The notes under the pieces were generated by a model. That model made no database searches. It worked only from the letters and a program-made list of their open reading frames with translations, and was not told the DNA's origin. DNA of 64,000 nucleotides. Source: Rhodobacter sp. Lineage in GTDB: Bacteria; Pseudomonadota; Alphaproteobacteria; Rhodobacterales; Rhodobacteraceae. Below, piece after piece: positions 33,062-40,703 of the stretch (its first letter is position 1; the number at the start of each line of letters is the position of its first letter). The position numbers and the translations under genes are program-made. The stretch covers positions 190,397 to 254,396 of the forward strand of contig JACKKE010000005.1 of assembly GCA_020637595.1 (NCBI GenBank). Direction: 5' to 3'.

Positions 33062-34123
33062 TTATCCTTGGCCGGGCCGCTCGCCCCGAAAGGCACGGTC
33101 CAGAAGTTCGCGAATTGCCGCCCGCTCGACGGGGCGCGGGTTCCAGTAGGGGTTCTGCACGGCCAGATCGGCCGCACGGTCGAGGTCGGTTTCCTTCAGC
33201 CCCAGATCGGCCAGCGCCAGCGGCGCCCCCAGATCGCGGGCGAAATCCCACAGCCCCGGACCCAGCGCGCCGCCGAACAGCGCCGCCGCCCCGTCGAGGT
33301 CGGGGCAGGCGTTGTAGGCGGCGGTGTGGGGGATCAGGATCGCGTGGGTTTCGGCGTGGGGCAGGTCGAAGCTGCCGCCCAGCGTGTGACAGAGCTTGTG
33401 GTGCAGGGCCATGCCGACGGTGCCCAGAACCGTGCCGCACAGCCATGAGCCATAGAGCGCGCCGGCCCGTGCCCTGCGGTCGGCGGGGTCGCGCACGATG
33501 CCCGGCAGCGCGTCGCGCAGCGCGCGAATCCCCTCCAGCGCCATCAGCGAGGTGACCGGATTGCGATCCCTGGCATAGAGCCCCTCGACCGCGTGGGCGA
33601 TGGCGTTCAGCCCGCTGGTCACCGACATGCCCACCGGCAGGCTCAGCGTCAGGTCCGGGTCATAGATCACCACTTCGGGCAGGATCCGCGGCCCGCGCAC
33701 GGTGGTTTTCAGCCCGTTCTCGGTCTGGCCGAGGATCGGCGTCACCTCGGAGCCGGCATAGGTCGTGGCGACGACGATCTGCGGGCAGCCGTTGCGATAG
33801 GCGATCGCCTTGCCCAGCCCGATGGTCGATCCGCCCCCCAGCGCGACGACGCAATCCGCGCCGAGCCGGGTGAATTCCGCCATCGCACGCGCCGTCACCT
33901 CGACCGGGGTGTGCATTGCGGCCTCGGCAAAGACCCCGGCTGCGCGTGGGCCCAGACGGGCCGCCAGCGCCTCGGCATCGGCGCGCTGAAAGGGCGTCGC
34001 CAGAACCAGCGCGCGCTGCCCGCCCACCGCGGCGACCTCGTCACCGACGCGGGCCAGGCTGCCGGCGCCGAACACGATCCGCGCCGGGTTCACGTCCAGG
34101 GTGAAACCGTCAGAGATATTCAT
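33062..34123 (-). CDS. Maleylacetate reductase
   Basis: A 353-residue iron-type alcohol dehydrogenase-fold enzyme reducing maleylacetate to 3-oxoadipate with NAD(P)H. Evidence: VVALGGGSTIGLGKAIAY for nucleotide binding, TTYAGSEVTPILGQTE, and the histidine-rich GMALHHKLCHTLGGSFDLPHAETHAILIPH. The start MNISDGFTLDVNPARIVFG is preferred because GGGAGG precedes it, and it overlaps the flavin reductase gene by 14 bp. Its product feeds pcaIJF to the left. Confidence 0.92.
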   Translation of the reverse strand: MNISDGFTLDVNPARIVFGAGSLARVGDEVAAVGGQRALVLATPFQRADAEALAARLGPRAAGVFAEAAMHTPVEVTARAMAEFTRLGADCVVALGGGSTIGLGKAIAYRNGCPQIVVATTYAGSEVTPILGQTENGLKTTVRGPRILPEVVIYDPDLTLSLPVGMSVTSGLNAIAHAVEGLYARDRNPVTSLMALEGIRALRDALPGIVRDPADRRARAGALYGSWLCGTVLGTVGMALHHKLCHTLGGSFDLPHAETHAILIPHTAAYNACPDLDGAAALFGGALGPGLWDFARDLGAPLALADLGLKETDLDRAADLAVQNPYWNPRPVERAAIRELLDRAFRGERPGQG

Positions 34124-34658
34124 CCGGGCCTCCCGGGTGCATGGCGAAGACCTTGCGCAATTGCCGGAATCGCCTTGCGCCATAAAGCAGCGTGTCCTGG
34201 CCCGAGCGGTGCGCGGTGGCCAGAACATCCCCGAACAGAACGGTGTGCGACGACTGCTCGCAGGCCTCGGCCAGCCGGCAGTCAAAAGCCGCTGCCGCAT
34301 CCGACAGCACCGGCGCACCGGTGGTCAGGCGGGTCCAGTGCCCTTCGGCAAAGCGGTCGATGTCCTTTCCACCCATCCCGGCAAAGATCATGGCGATCTT
34401 GTCCTGCTCCTCGGTCAGCACGTTGACACAGAACCGGCCGGATTCAACGAGCTTGGCATGGGTCGTGCCGGACTTGTTGACACAGACCAGCAGGCGCGCG
34501 GGTTCAGCGGTGACGGAACACACGGCGGTTGCGGTCAACCCATAGCGGTGCCCGTCGAGTTCGGTCGTGATGACACAGACCGACGAGACATGCTGCGAGA
34601 CGGCGGCGATATACTCTGCCGCCGGGACGGACGGCAGAGTGCTGAGGTCGCTGGACAT
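34110..34658 (-). CDS. Flavin reductase, small component of a two-component hydroxylase
   Basis: A 182-residue flavin reductase-like FMN-binding protein with VSSVCVITTELDGHRYGLTATAVCSVTAEPARLLVCVNKSGTTH and FCVNVLTEEQ, the HpaC/GraD pattern. It would supply reduced flavin to the acyl-CoA-dehydrogenase-like oxygenase encoded 8 bp upstream. In Rhizobium GraA-GraD, such a pair hydroxylates resorcinol. The assignment of this pair to resorcinol is inferred from the operon. Confidence 0.87.
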   Translation of the reverse strand: MSSDLSTLPSVPAAEYIAAVSQHVSSVCVITTELDGHRYGLTATAVCSVTAEPARLLVCVNKSGTTHAKLVESGRFCVNVLTEEQDKIAMIFAGMGGKDIDRFAEGHWTRLTTGAPVLSDAAAAFDCRLAEACEQSSHTVLFGDVLATAHRSGQDTLLYGARRFRQLRKVFAMHPGGPDEYL

Positions 34659-34666
34659 CGGCGCGC

Positions 34667-35863
34667 TCAGATCACGCCGGTGCCCGGGTCCACGCCCAGA
34701 AGGACGCGGCCATAGATCTCGGCCCCGGCATCATAGAGCAGGAAACCGTGCATATTCGCCGCCTGGATGTTGCGCGCGTTCAGCTGGATCGGGCTGCGCA
34801 GCGACAGGCCGGCGGCGCCGCCGATGGTATAGAGCTTGTTCACCGCATCGCGGCACAGGCGCGGCACCATCGTGATGTCCATGCGGATCCGGCCACGGAT
34901 CTCCATCGGCATCTTCTGGCCAAGTTGCGCATAGTGGTCGACGTCGGCTGCGGCCTTGTAGAAGATCAGCTCGGCGGCGTTGATCATCGAGGCCGCTTCA
35001 CCGACCGCCATCTGCAGCGCGGTCCATTCGTGGCTGACGTGGCCGGTATACATCACCATCTTGCCCGGCACGACGCGCAGGAATTCCTCCAGTGCGCGCT
35101 TGGCCGCGCCGATGGTCGAGGTGGCGATATACATCCCCAGCGCCGGTCCGCCCTGGCATTTGTAGATCGCCGGTGCGTTGGGGTCGGCGAACACCGGGGT
35201 CTGGTTTTCCAGGATCGCCGGCAGCGACACGAAGCGGTGCGCGGGCACGACGACATCGGTGCATTTCACCGAGTTCGAGCCGGTGCCCTGCAGGCCGGCG
35301 ACCTTCCAGTCGTCGAGGCTTTCGACATCGCTGGCGGGCACCGCGAGGTCGCCCTCGTCCAGCTTGTTGCCGTCCTCGTCATAGACTTCGGCGCCCAGCA
35401 GCAGCCAGTCCGAGGCGGCGTTGCCCGAGGCAAAGGGCCAGAACCCGGTCAGGACATAGCTGCCGTCCTTCTGGCGCACGGCGCGGCCGCGCGGGCCGAT
35501 CACCGCCGAGACCGCGGCGATGCGGCCGGTGCCATAGATTTCTTCCTGAGCCTTCTCGCTCATATGGCCGATGATGTAGTCATGCGCGTGGTAGACGCCC
35601 AGCACCCAGGCGGTGGCCTGACAGCCCTCGGCAATGGTCGAGACCGCATCGACATGCGCGGTCATCGACAGTTCCGACCCGCCCCAGCGTTTGGCGCGGA
35701 AGATCCCCAACAGGCCGGAATCCTGCAGCAGGCGGATATTCTCGGCGGGCACCTTGCGGTCCTGCTCGGTCTGCATTTCGCGGCTGCGCAGCTCGGGGAT
35801 CAGCGACCGCGCGATCTCCTTGACGTCGGCGGCAGCAATGCTGGGGGTTGTGTGAATGTTCAT
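34667..35863 (-). CDS. Flavin-dependent monooxygenase, oxygenase component (resorcinol-hydroxylase-like)
   Basis: A 398-residue protein with the acyl-CoA dehydrogenase fold of class D monooxygenases (HpaH/HsaA/GraA). Evidence: DSGLLGIFRAKRWGGSELSM, EGCQATAWVLGVYHAHDYI, VLTGFWPFASGNAASDWLLLGAEV and YTIGGAAGLSLRSPIQLNARNIQAANMHGF. The catalytic glutamate expected of a dehydrogenase is not apparent, as in these oxygenases. Cotranscription with flavin reductase, maleylacetate reductase and hydroxyquinol dioxygenase suggests resorcinol (or a hydroxybenzoate) to hydroxyquinol. GGGAGGACGGAG precedes the ATG. It is divergent from a TetR gene. Confidence 0.85.
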   Translation of the reverse strand: MNIHTTPSIAAADVKEIARSLIPELRSREMQTEQDRKVPAENIRLLQDSGLLGIFRAKRWGGSELSMTAHVDAVSTIAEGCQATAWVLGVYHAHDYIIGHMSEKAQEEIYGTGRIAAVSAVIGPRGRAVRQKDGSYVLTGFWPFASGNAASDWLLLGAEVYDEDGNKLDEGDLAVPASDVESLDDWKVAGLQGTGSNSVKCTDVVVPAHRFVSLPAILENQTPVFADPNAPAIYKCQGGPALGMYIATSTIGAAKRALEEFLRVVPGKMVMYTGHVSHEWTALQMAVGEAASMINAAELIFYKAAADVDHYAQLGQKMPMEIRGRIRMDITMVPRLCRDAVNKLYTIGGAAGLSLRSPIQLNARNIQAANMHGFLLYDAGAEIYGRVLLGVDPGTGVI

Positions 35864-35888
35864 CTCCGTCCTCCCTCAAAGACAAATA

Positions 35889-35901
35889 TGAACGTCGTTC
35901 A
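35889..35901. promoter_or_regulatory. TetR-type operator upstream of the resorcinol-type operon
   Basis: A perfect 13-bp palindrome TGAACG-T-CGTTCA, 25 bp from the oxygenase start. A related degenerate copy TGAATATCATTCG lies at 35970-35982, nearer the TetR gene, matching at 9 of 13 positions. Confidence 0.6.
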
Positions 35902-36002
35902 AAAACAAACATGAGTCAACCGTGTTTGTGGTTCACCGGGCTGATTTCGATCCGGGGTCGCTTCAAACTTGAATATCATTCGAAAATTGGGCAACAAGAC
36001 GT

Positions 36003-36644
36003 ATGCAAACCGTTTCGCCCCGCAAAACCGAAGGCCGAGTCGCCCGCCGGCGCGCCCGAAATCATGAGGCCCTGATCGCCTCGGCGCGCGCCGTGATGGC
36101 CGAGAAGGGGATCGATTCGGCCACGATGGCCGAGATCGCGGACCGTGCCGATGTCGCCGCCGGGACGATCTACAGCTTCTTCCGTTCCAAGGACGACCTC
36201 GCCGTGGCGGTGCTGGAAAACCTGATGCTGGAGCTGGCCATTCGCATCGAGACCGTCACCAACACCTTTGACGATCCGGCGCAGGTTTATGCCTATGGTA
36301 TCGGCTCGGTGGTTCGCGAGGCAACGCAGGACACGCATTGGCGCCAGCTGCTCTATCGGTCCGAGGTGCTGGCCAACGCGATGTTCAAGCAGATGGGGCC
36401 GTTTGCGATTCGCGACCTGGAAAATGCCACGAAGGCCGGGCGGTTCAAGGTCGCGGACGCGGCGCTGACCTTCAAGATGGCCAGCTATGCGATCGTCGGC
36501 GTGGCGCTGGCCGTGACCGAGGGGGAAATGCCCGAGACGGTCATCGACGAGTGCGTGGTCAACCTGTTGTGCATGACCGGGATCAGCCGCGAGGACGCGC
36601 TGGAACTGGCGCACAGGCACCGGCCGCCCCTGGCGGCCGTCTGA
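36003..36644 (+). CDS. TetR family transcriptional regulator
   Basis: A 213-residue regulator. The N-terminal helix-turn-helix (RNHEALIASARAVMAEKGIDSATMAEIADRADVAAGTIYSFFRSKDDL) is a clear TetR_N domain. The C-terminal ligand domain is not assignable. It is divergent from the resorcinol-type operon, with two palindromes in between, so repression of that operon is likely. A terminator follows before module D. Confidence 0.9.
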   Translation: MQTVSPRKTEGRVARRRARNHEALIASARAVMAEKGIDSATMAEIADRADVAAGTIYSFFRSKDDLAVAVLENLMLELAIRIETVTNTFDDPAQVYAYGIGSVVREATQDTHWRQLLYRSEVLANAMFKQMGPFAIRDLENATKAGRFKVADAALTFKMASYAIVGVALAVTEGEMPETVIDECVVNLLCMTGISREDALELAHRHRPPLAAV

Positions 36645-36675
36645 TCGCATACACTCTGACAAAGACCCCGCCCAA

Positions 36676-36705
36676 GACCCCGCTCTGAGCGGGGTCGTTT
36701 CGTTT
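36676..36705 (+). terminator. Terminator of the TetR gene
   Basis: A perfect 8-bp stem GACCCCGC / GCGGGGTC with a 5-nt loop is followed by GTTTCGTTTG. It lies 31 bp after the TetR stop. Confidence 0.75.
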
Positions 36706-36745
36706 GAATTGACGGGACGGGGTCTTCTGTATAGCTTATCAATAT

Positions 36746-36768
36746 TGTGTATCGACTAATGATACACA
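36746..36768. promoter_or_regulatory. Operator-like palindrome upstream of module D
   Basis: TGTGTATC-N7-GATACACA has perfect 8-bp arms. A -35-like TTGACG (36709-36714) and AT-rich TATAGCTTATC lie upstream, so a bound regulator would block transcription just after initiation. Confidence 0.6.
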
Positions 36769-36788
36769 TACGGGAGGCATACGGGAGG
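36767..36788 (+). repeat. Tandem 11-bp duplication containing a Shine-Dalgarno
   Basis: CATACGGGAGG occurs twice without a gap. The second GGGAGG is 5 nt from the ATG of the membrane-protein gene, the first 16 nt away. The duplication creates two possible ribosome sites. Confidence 0.7.
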
Positions 36789-36793
36789 ACACC

Positions 36794-37240
36794 ATGCTGC
36801 TCGCCACCAAGATTCTGCTGACCCTCGTGACCTTGGGATACAGCGCCATTCCGACCTTTTTCGACTTCAACGAAACCCACGCCACCAACCCCTCGTGGAC
36901 CGGCCACGCGCGCTGGCATGTCGTCTGGCAGGTCTCCAGCTATGACTACATCGCGCTGATGGCGCTGGTGTTGATCTGGACGGCGGGGGCCGATGTCGGC
37001 CAGCTTTGGGTGCCGGGGCTGCTGGCCGCCTTTGCCTATGCCGGGTTCTGGACGGCTTTTGTGACGCGCGGCCTCTATGGCGGGATCCTCAAGGACAGGG
37101 TCAACGGCGTGCCGGAATTCCATTACAACATCCTGGGCTGGAAATTCGCCGTCGATGCCAACGTGTCGCTGTTCACGCCGATCAGCCTCGCCACGCTGGT
37201 CGCGCTGTGGATGATCGCCCGGCTGAACGGGGCGCTGTGA
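36794..37240 (+). CDS. Small integral membrane protein of unknown function
   Basis: A 148-residue protein with four predicted membrane helices and a conserved-looking FFDFNETHATNPSWTGHARWHVVWQ segment after the first helix, and GGILKDRVNGVPEFHYNILGWKF before the last. It resembles a family of small membrane proteins of unknown function (possibly DUF6640, not confirmed). It is first in an operon with HpaH- and HpaI-like genes (3-bp gap), so a role in uptake or detoxification of the pathway substrate is possible. I do not assign a function. Confidence 0.72.
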   Translation: MLLATKILLTLVTLGYSAIPTFFDFNETHATNPSWTGHARWHVVWQVSSYDYIALMALVLIWTAGADVGQLWVPGLLAAFAYAGFWTAFVTRGLYGGILKDRVNGVPEFHYNILGWKFAVDANVSLFTPISLATLVALWMIARLNGAL

Positions 37241-37243
37241 GCG

Positions 37244-38026
37244 ATGCTGACCGATGCCCAACGGCAAGCCGCCGCCGATGTCCTTCTGCAGGCCGAGCGC
37301 ACGCGCGTCCCCTGCGTGCAGCCCTCGCGCCAGTGGCCGGGAATGGACCTGGAAGACGCTTATGACGTGCAGCGCCGCTGGGCCGAGGCCCGGATTGCGC
37401 AAGGCGCCCGGATCGTCGGTCGCAAGATCGGCCTGACCTCGCGGGCGATGCAGATGGCCTCGAAGATGACCGAGCCGGATTATGGCGTGATCCTCGACGA
37501 TGCGCTGTTTCGCGACGGCGCCCGTATCGCTGCCGGCCGTTTCATCAAACCCCGGCTGGAAACCGAACTGGCCTTTGTCATGGCCTCGGATCTCGCCGGG
37601 GCGGGGTGCCAGATGCACGACGTGATGGCGGCGACCGCCTATGTCACGCCGGCGCTCGAGATCATCGACTATCGCACCGAAGTGCCGCGGGCGATCACCG
37701 ACACCATCGCGGACAACGCGGCCTATGGCGCGATCGTCCTGGGGGGGCGGATCGTGCGGCCCTTCGATGTCGACGTGCGCTGGATCGGCGCGACCCTGTC
37801 CAGGAACGGCGTTATCGAGGAATCGGGCGTCTCGGCGGCGATCATGGGTCACCCTGCGGCGGGCATCGCCTGGCTGGTGAACAAGCTGTCGGTGCTGGGG
37901 GATGGGCTGAAAGCGGGCGACATCGTGCTGTGCGGCAGCTTCACACGCCCGGTTGACATCGAATCGGGGGACGTGATCCAAGCCGATTATGGCCCGCTGG
38001 GTGCAATCGGAGTGAGCTTTGCATGA
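37244..38026 (+). CDS. hpaH: 2-oxo-hept-4-ene-1,7-dioate hydratase-like (HpaH/MhpD family)
   Basis: A 260-residue hydratase of the FAH-related MhpD/HpaH family. GARIVGRKIGLTSRAMQMASKMTEPDYGVILDDALFRDG and FIKPRLETELAFVMASDLAGAGC, with VTPALEIIDYRTEVPRAITDTIADNAAYGAIVLGG, match HpaH/HpcG, which hydrates 2-oxohept-4-ene-1,7-dioate in homoprotocatechuate degradation. The aldolase gene follows with a 4-bp overlap, which supports this pathway. No other hpa genes are present, so the substrate may differ. Confidence 0.85.
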   Translation: MLTDAQRQAAADVLLQAERTRVPCVQPSRQWPGMDLEDAYDVQRRWAEARIAQGARIVGRKIGLTSRAMQMASKMTEPDYGVILDDALFRDGARIAAGRFIKPRLETELAFVMASDLAGAGCQMHDVMAATAYVTPALEIIDYRTEVPRAITDTIADNAAYGAIVLGGRIVRPFDVDVRWIGATLSRNGVIEESGVSAAIMGHPAAGIAWLVNKLSVLGDGLKAGDIVLCGSFTRPVDIESGDVIQADYGPLGAIGVSFA

Positions 38027-38775
38027 CTGACCTACCCAAGAACCGGTTCAAGGCGGCGCTCGCCGCGATGCAGCTTCAGCGCGGTCTGTGGTGCCAGATC
38101 CAGGATCCGCTCGCCGTCGAGATGCTGGCGGGCGAGGGGTTCGACTGGATGCTGTTCGACACCGAGCATTCGCCGATGGATGCGCTGACCGTGCTGCCGT
38201 TGCTGCAGGCGGTTGCGCCCTATCCGGTCAGCGCCATCGTCCGGCCCGGGTCGCTGAACGTGGCCGAGATCAAGAAGATCCTGGACACGGGCGCGCAGAC
38301 GATCCTGGTGCCGATGGTGCAGAACGCCGAGGAGGCGGCGCTGGCAGTGGCCTCGGTCACCTATCCGCCCGAGGGGATCCGGGGTGTCGCCGGGGCGACC
38401 CGCGCGGCGGGCTTTGGCCGCATCAAGGGGTATCACCGCCGCGCAAGCGAGGAGATCTGCCTGCTGGTGCAGGTGGAAACCCGCGAGGCGCTGGACCATA
38501 TCGAGGCCATCGCCGCGGTGCCGGGTGTTGACGGGATTTTCGTCGGCCCGGCCGATCTGGCGGCCAGCCTCGGCCACCCCGGCGAGGCGACGCATCCCGA
38601 CGTGCGCGCCGCCGTCGTGGACGCGATCCGCCGCATCCGCGCCGCGGGCAAGCCGCCGGGGATCCTGACGATGGATCCGGTGCTTTTCGAGGCTGCGGTC
38701 GAGGCCGGCGCCGTCTTCGTTTCGCGCGACCTCGATCTTCTGGCATTGCGCAAGGGCCTGTCGACCGGCACATAA
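38023..38775 (+). CDS. hpaI: 4-hydroxy-2-oxoheptanedioate aldolase-like (HpaI/HpcH family)
   Basis: A 250-residue class II pyruvate aldolase. Catalytic and metal-binding motifs seen are FDTEHSPMD (base His), AIVRPGSLN, LVQVETREALDH (metal Glu) and FVGPADLAASLGHP (metal Asp). It would cleave the hydratase product into pyruvate and an aldehyde such as succinic semialdehyde. The ATGA overlap with the hydratase gene indicates coupled translation. Family assignment is firm, exact substrate inferred. Confidence 0.88.
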   Translation: MTDLPKNRFKAALAAMQLQRGLWCQIQDPLAVEMLAGEGFDWMLFDTEHSPMDALTVLPLLQAVAPYPVSAIVRPGSLNVAEIKKILDTGAQTILVPMVQNAEEAALAVASVTYPPEGIRGVAGATRAAGFGRIKGYHRRASEEICLLVQVETREALDHIEAIAAVPGVDGIFVGPADLAASLGHPGEATHPDVRAAVVDAIRRIRAAGKPPGILTMDPVLFEAAVEAGAVFVSRDLDLLALRKGLSTGT

Positions 38776-38811
38776 GGGCCGGGAGAACGCAGGAAAACGG
38801 GAGTGATCTGA

Positions 38812-39654
38812 ATGAAACTTTGCTCTTTTGTGGTCGATGGCCGCCCGGGTTACGGGATTGTCACCGAGGGGGGAATCGTCGATCTGGGCCGTCGCACGGG
38901 CCATGCCAGCCTGCGCGCGCTGTTGGCGGCGGGCGGGCTCGAGACCGCGCGCGGCTTTGCCGGCGACAGGCCCGACCATGCCTTTGACGCGGTCGAACAC
39001 GCCCCGGTCATCCCCGATCCCGACAAGATCTATTGCGTCGGTCTGAACTACCGCGATCACGTCGAGGAAACCGGCAACGTCGAGACCCCGAACCCGACCC
39101 TGTTCGCCCGCTATCCAGCCAGCCAGATCGGGCATGGCGCACCGATGATCAAACCGCTGGAATCGGACATGTTCGACTATGAGGGCGAGCTGGCCGTGGT
39201 CATCGGCAAGGGCGGGCGCCGCATCCCGGTCGCGCAGGCGCTGGAGCACGTCGCCGGCTATGCCTGCTACAACGAAGGGTCGGTGCGGGATTACCAGCGC
39301 CACACCGCGCAGTATCTGCCGGGCAAGACGTTTTTCGGCACCGGCGCTTTCGGTCCCTGGATGGTCACCGCCGACGAAATCCCGGACCCCTCGGCCCTGC
39401 ACCTGCAGACGCGGCTGAACGGGCAGGTCGTGCAGGACACCGACCTGACGCTGATGATCACCCCGGTGCCGCAGATCATCGCCTATGCCTCGACGATGCT
39501 GCCGCTCCTGCCGGGCGATGTGATCGTCACCGGCACCCCCGGCGGGGTCGGCTCGCGGCGCACGCCGCCGCTCTGGCTGCGCGACGGTGATGTCGTCGAG
39601 GTCGAGATTTCCGGCATCGGCATCCTGCGCAATCCGGTTCGCAACGAGGTCTGA
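38812..39654 (+). CDS. FAH family protein, second copy (HpaG-like isomerase/decarboxylase or hydrolase)
   Basis: A 280-residue FAH-fold protein with FDYEGELAVVIGKGGRRI, GYACYNEGSVRDYQ, FFGTGAFGPWMVTADEI and GDVIVTGTPGGVG. It is paralogous to the module A copy over its full length. Behind HpaH- and HpaI-like genes it could be the isomerase/decarboxylase preceding the hydratase, or an acylpyruvate hydrolase. The gap to the aldolase gene is 36 bp with GGGAG upstream. A long GC hairpin follows its stop. Confidence 0.85.
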   Translation: MKLCSFVVDGRPGYGIVTEGGIVDLGRRTGHASLRALLAAGGLETARGFAGDRPDHAFDAVEHAPVIPDPDKIYCVGLNYRDHVEETGNVETPNPTLFARYPASQIGHGAPMIKPLESDMFDYEGELAVVIGKGGRRIPVAQALEHVAGYACYNEGSVRDYQRHTAQYLPGKTFFGTGAFGPWMVTADEIPDPSALHLQTRLNGQVVQDTDLTLMITPVPQIIAYASTMLPLLPGDVIVTGTPGGVGSRRTPPLWLRDGDVVEVEISGIGILRNPVRNEV

Positions 39655-39681
39655 ACCGGCGTAATTCCTGACGTGCATTCT

Positions 39682-39708
39682 TGACGCGCGCGGGGGCCGC
39701 GCGCGTCA
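39682..39708. terminator. Hairpin between convergent FAH and LysR genes
   Basis: A perfect 12-bp stem TGACGCGCGCGG / CCGCGCGCGTCA with a 3-nt loop. The LysR stop codon is inside the stem. It has no U-tract on either strand, but such stems can serve both convergent genes. Confidence 0.6.
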
Positions 39709-40611
39709 GGCGGTCGGGATCTTTGCCTGCAAGGCCTTGCGAAAGCGGCGGATTGCCGGGCTGTTCTCGTTGCGGGCATGCGTCCAGAGGGCGATTTCCA
39801 GCGCCGCCGAGGGCAGGGCGACGGGCACCCGCGCCAGCCCCCAGGTGCTGCGCAACCGTTCGGCGGCGCGTTCGGGCAAAAAGCAATAGCCGCGCTGCCG
39901 GCGCACCACCGTCAGGCCCATCGTGATGTCGCCCGCGACACGAAACACCGGCTGGACATGCGGCAGGCCGAGGGCACCCAGCAATCGGTCGGTCGAGTTC
40001 AGCAGCCCGGTCATCAGGGCATAGTCGACCCAGGGTCCGGTCAACTGAGCAGGGTCCACCGTCGCGCCGGGATCGGTCAGCGGGTCGTCGATGCTGCCGA
40101 AAACCGCCAGACGGTCCTCGAACAGCGGTTCGCAGCGCAGATCCTGCGCCGAAACCTCCAGTTTGGCCGGTGCGAGCACCACGTCGAGGCGCCCCGCCGC
40201 CAGTTCGGCCAGCAGTTCCGCTGCCGGCCGGACGACGATGGTCAGGGCATAGGGCCAGCGCGCAACCACCGCCTCGACCAGCACATCGTCCAGAAAGGTG
40301 CTGGCCAGCATCGGCCCGGTGCCGATCCGCAGCGGGCCGTTCAGCCCGCTTTTCCACTGCTCTACCGCCTGCTGTGCGGCGCGCGTGTGTTCGACAATCT
40401 CGCGCCCTTCGGCCACCAGGCGGGCACCGATCTCGGTCGGGGCGACCCCGGTCCGGGTCCGGCGAAAGATCCGGGCGCCGACCGCGTCCTCGACAATCTT
40501 GACCGTGCGCGACAGGGTCGGTTGTGTCACGTTGAGATGCTCGGCCGCGCGGCTGATCGAACCGAGTTCGGCGATGACGGCGATCTGGGCCAGATAGCGC
40601 GCGCTGATCAT
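39706..40611 (-). CDS. LysR family transcriptional regulator
   Basis: A 301-residue LysR protein. The N-terminal helix-turn-helix reads LAQIAVIAELGSISRAAEHLNVTQPTLSRTVKIVEDAVGARIFRRTRTGVAPTEIGARLV, followed by a substrate-binding domain from about residue 90. It is divergent from the GMC/Baeyer-Villiger cluster, so it probably activates that operon. An AT-rich palindrome lies beside its start codon. Confidence 0.9.
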   Translation of the reverse strand: MISARYLAQIAVIAELGSISRAAEHLNVTQPTLSRTVKIVEDAVGARIFRRTRTGVAPTEIGARLVAEGREIVEHTRAAQQAVEQWKSGLNGPLRIGTGPMLASTFLDDVLVEAVVARWPYALTIVVRPAAELLAELAAGRLDVVLAPAKLEVSAQDLRCEPLFEDRLAVFGSIDDPLTDPGATVDPAQLTGPWVDYALMTGLLNSTDRLLGALGLPHVQPVFRVAGDITMGLTVVRRQRGYCFLPERAAERLRSTWGLARVPVALPSAALEIALWTHARNENSPAIRRFRKALQAKIPTA

Positions 40612-40614
40612 ATA

Positions 40615-40634
40615 GATATTCTCTATTTAATATC
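40615..40634. promoter_or_regulatory. LysR-type box between the LysR gene and the GMC operon
   Basis: GATATT-CTCTATTT-AATATC is a perfect 6-bp inverted repeat with an 8-nt spacer and contains a T-N11-A core. It is adjacent to the LysR start codon, a usual place for an autoregulatory site. Confidence 0.55.
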
Positions 40635-40703
40635 TCTAGGTATCAATTTTACTTTTCTCATCCCTGTTTTCAACATGCCTCGACCGCGAGGAGGGCGCCT
40701 TTG

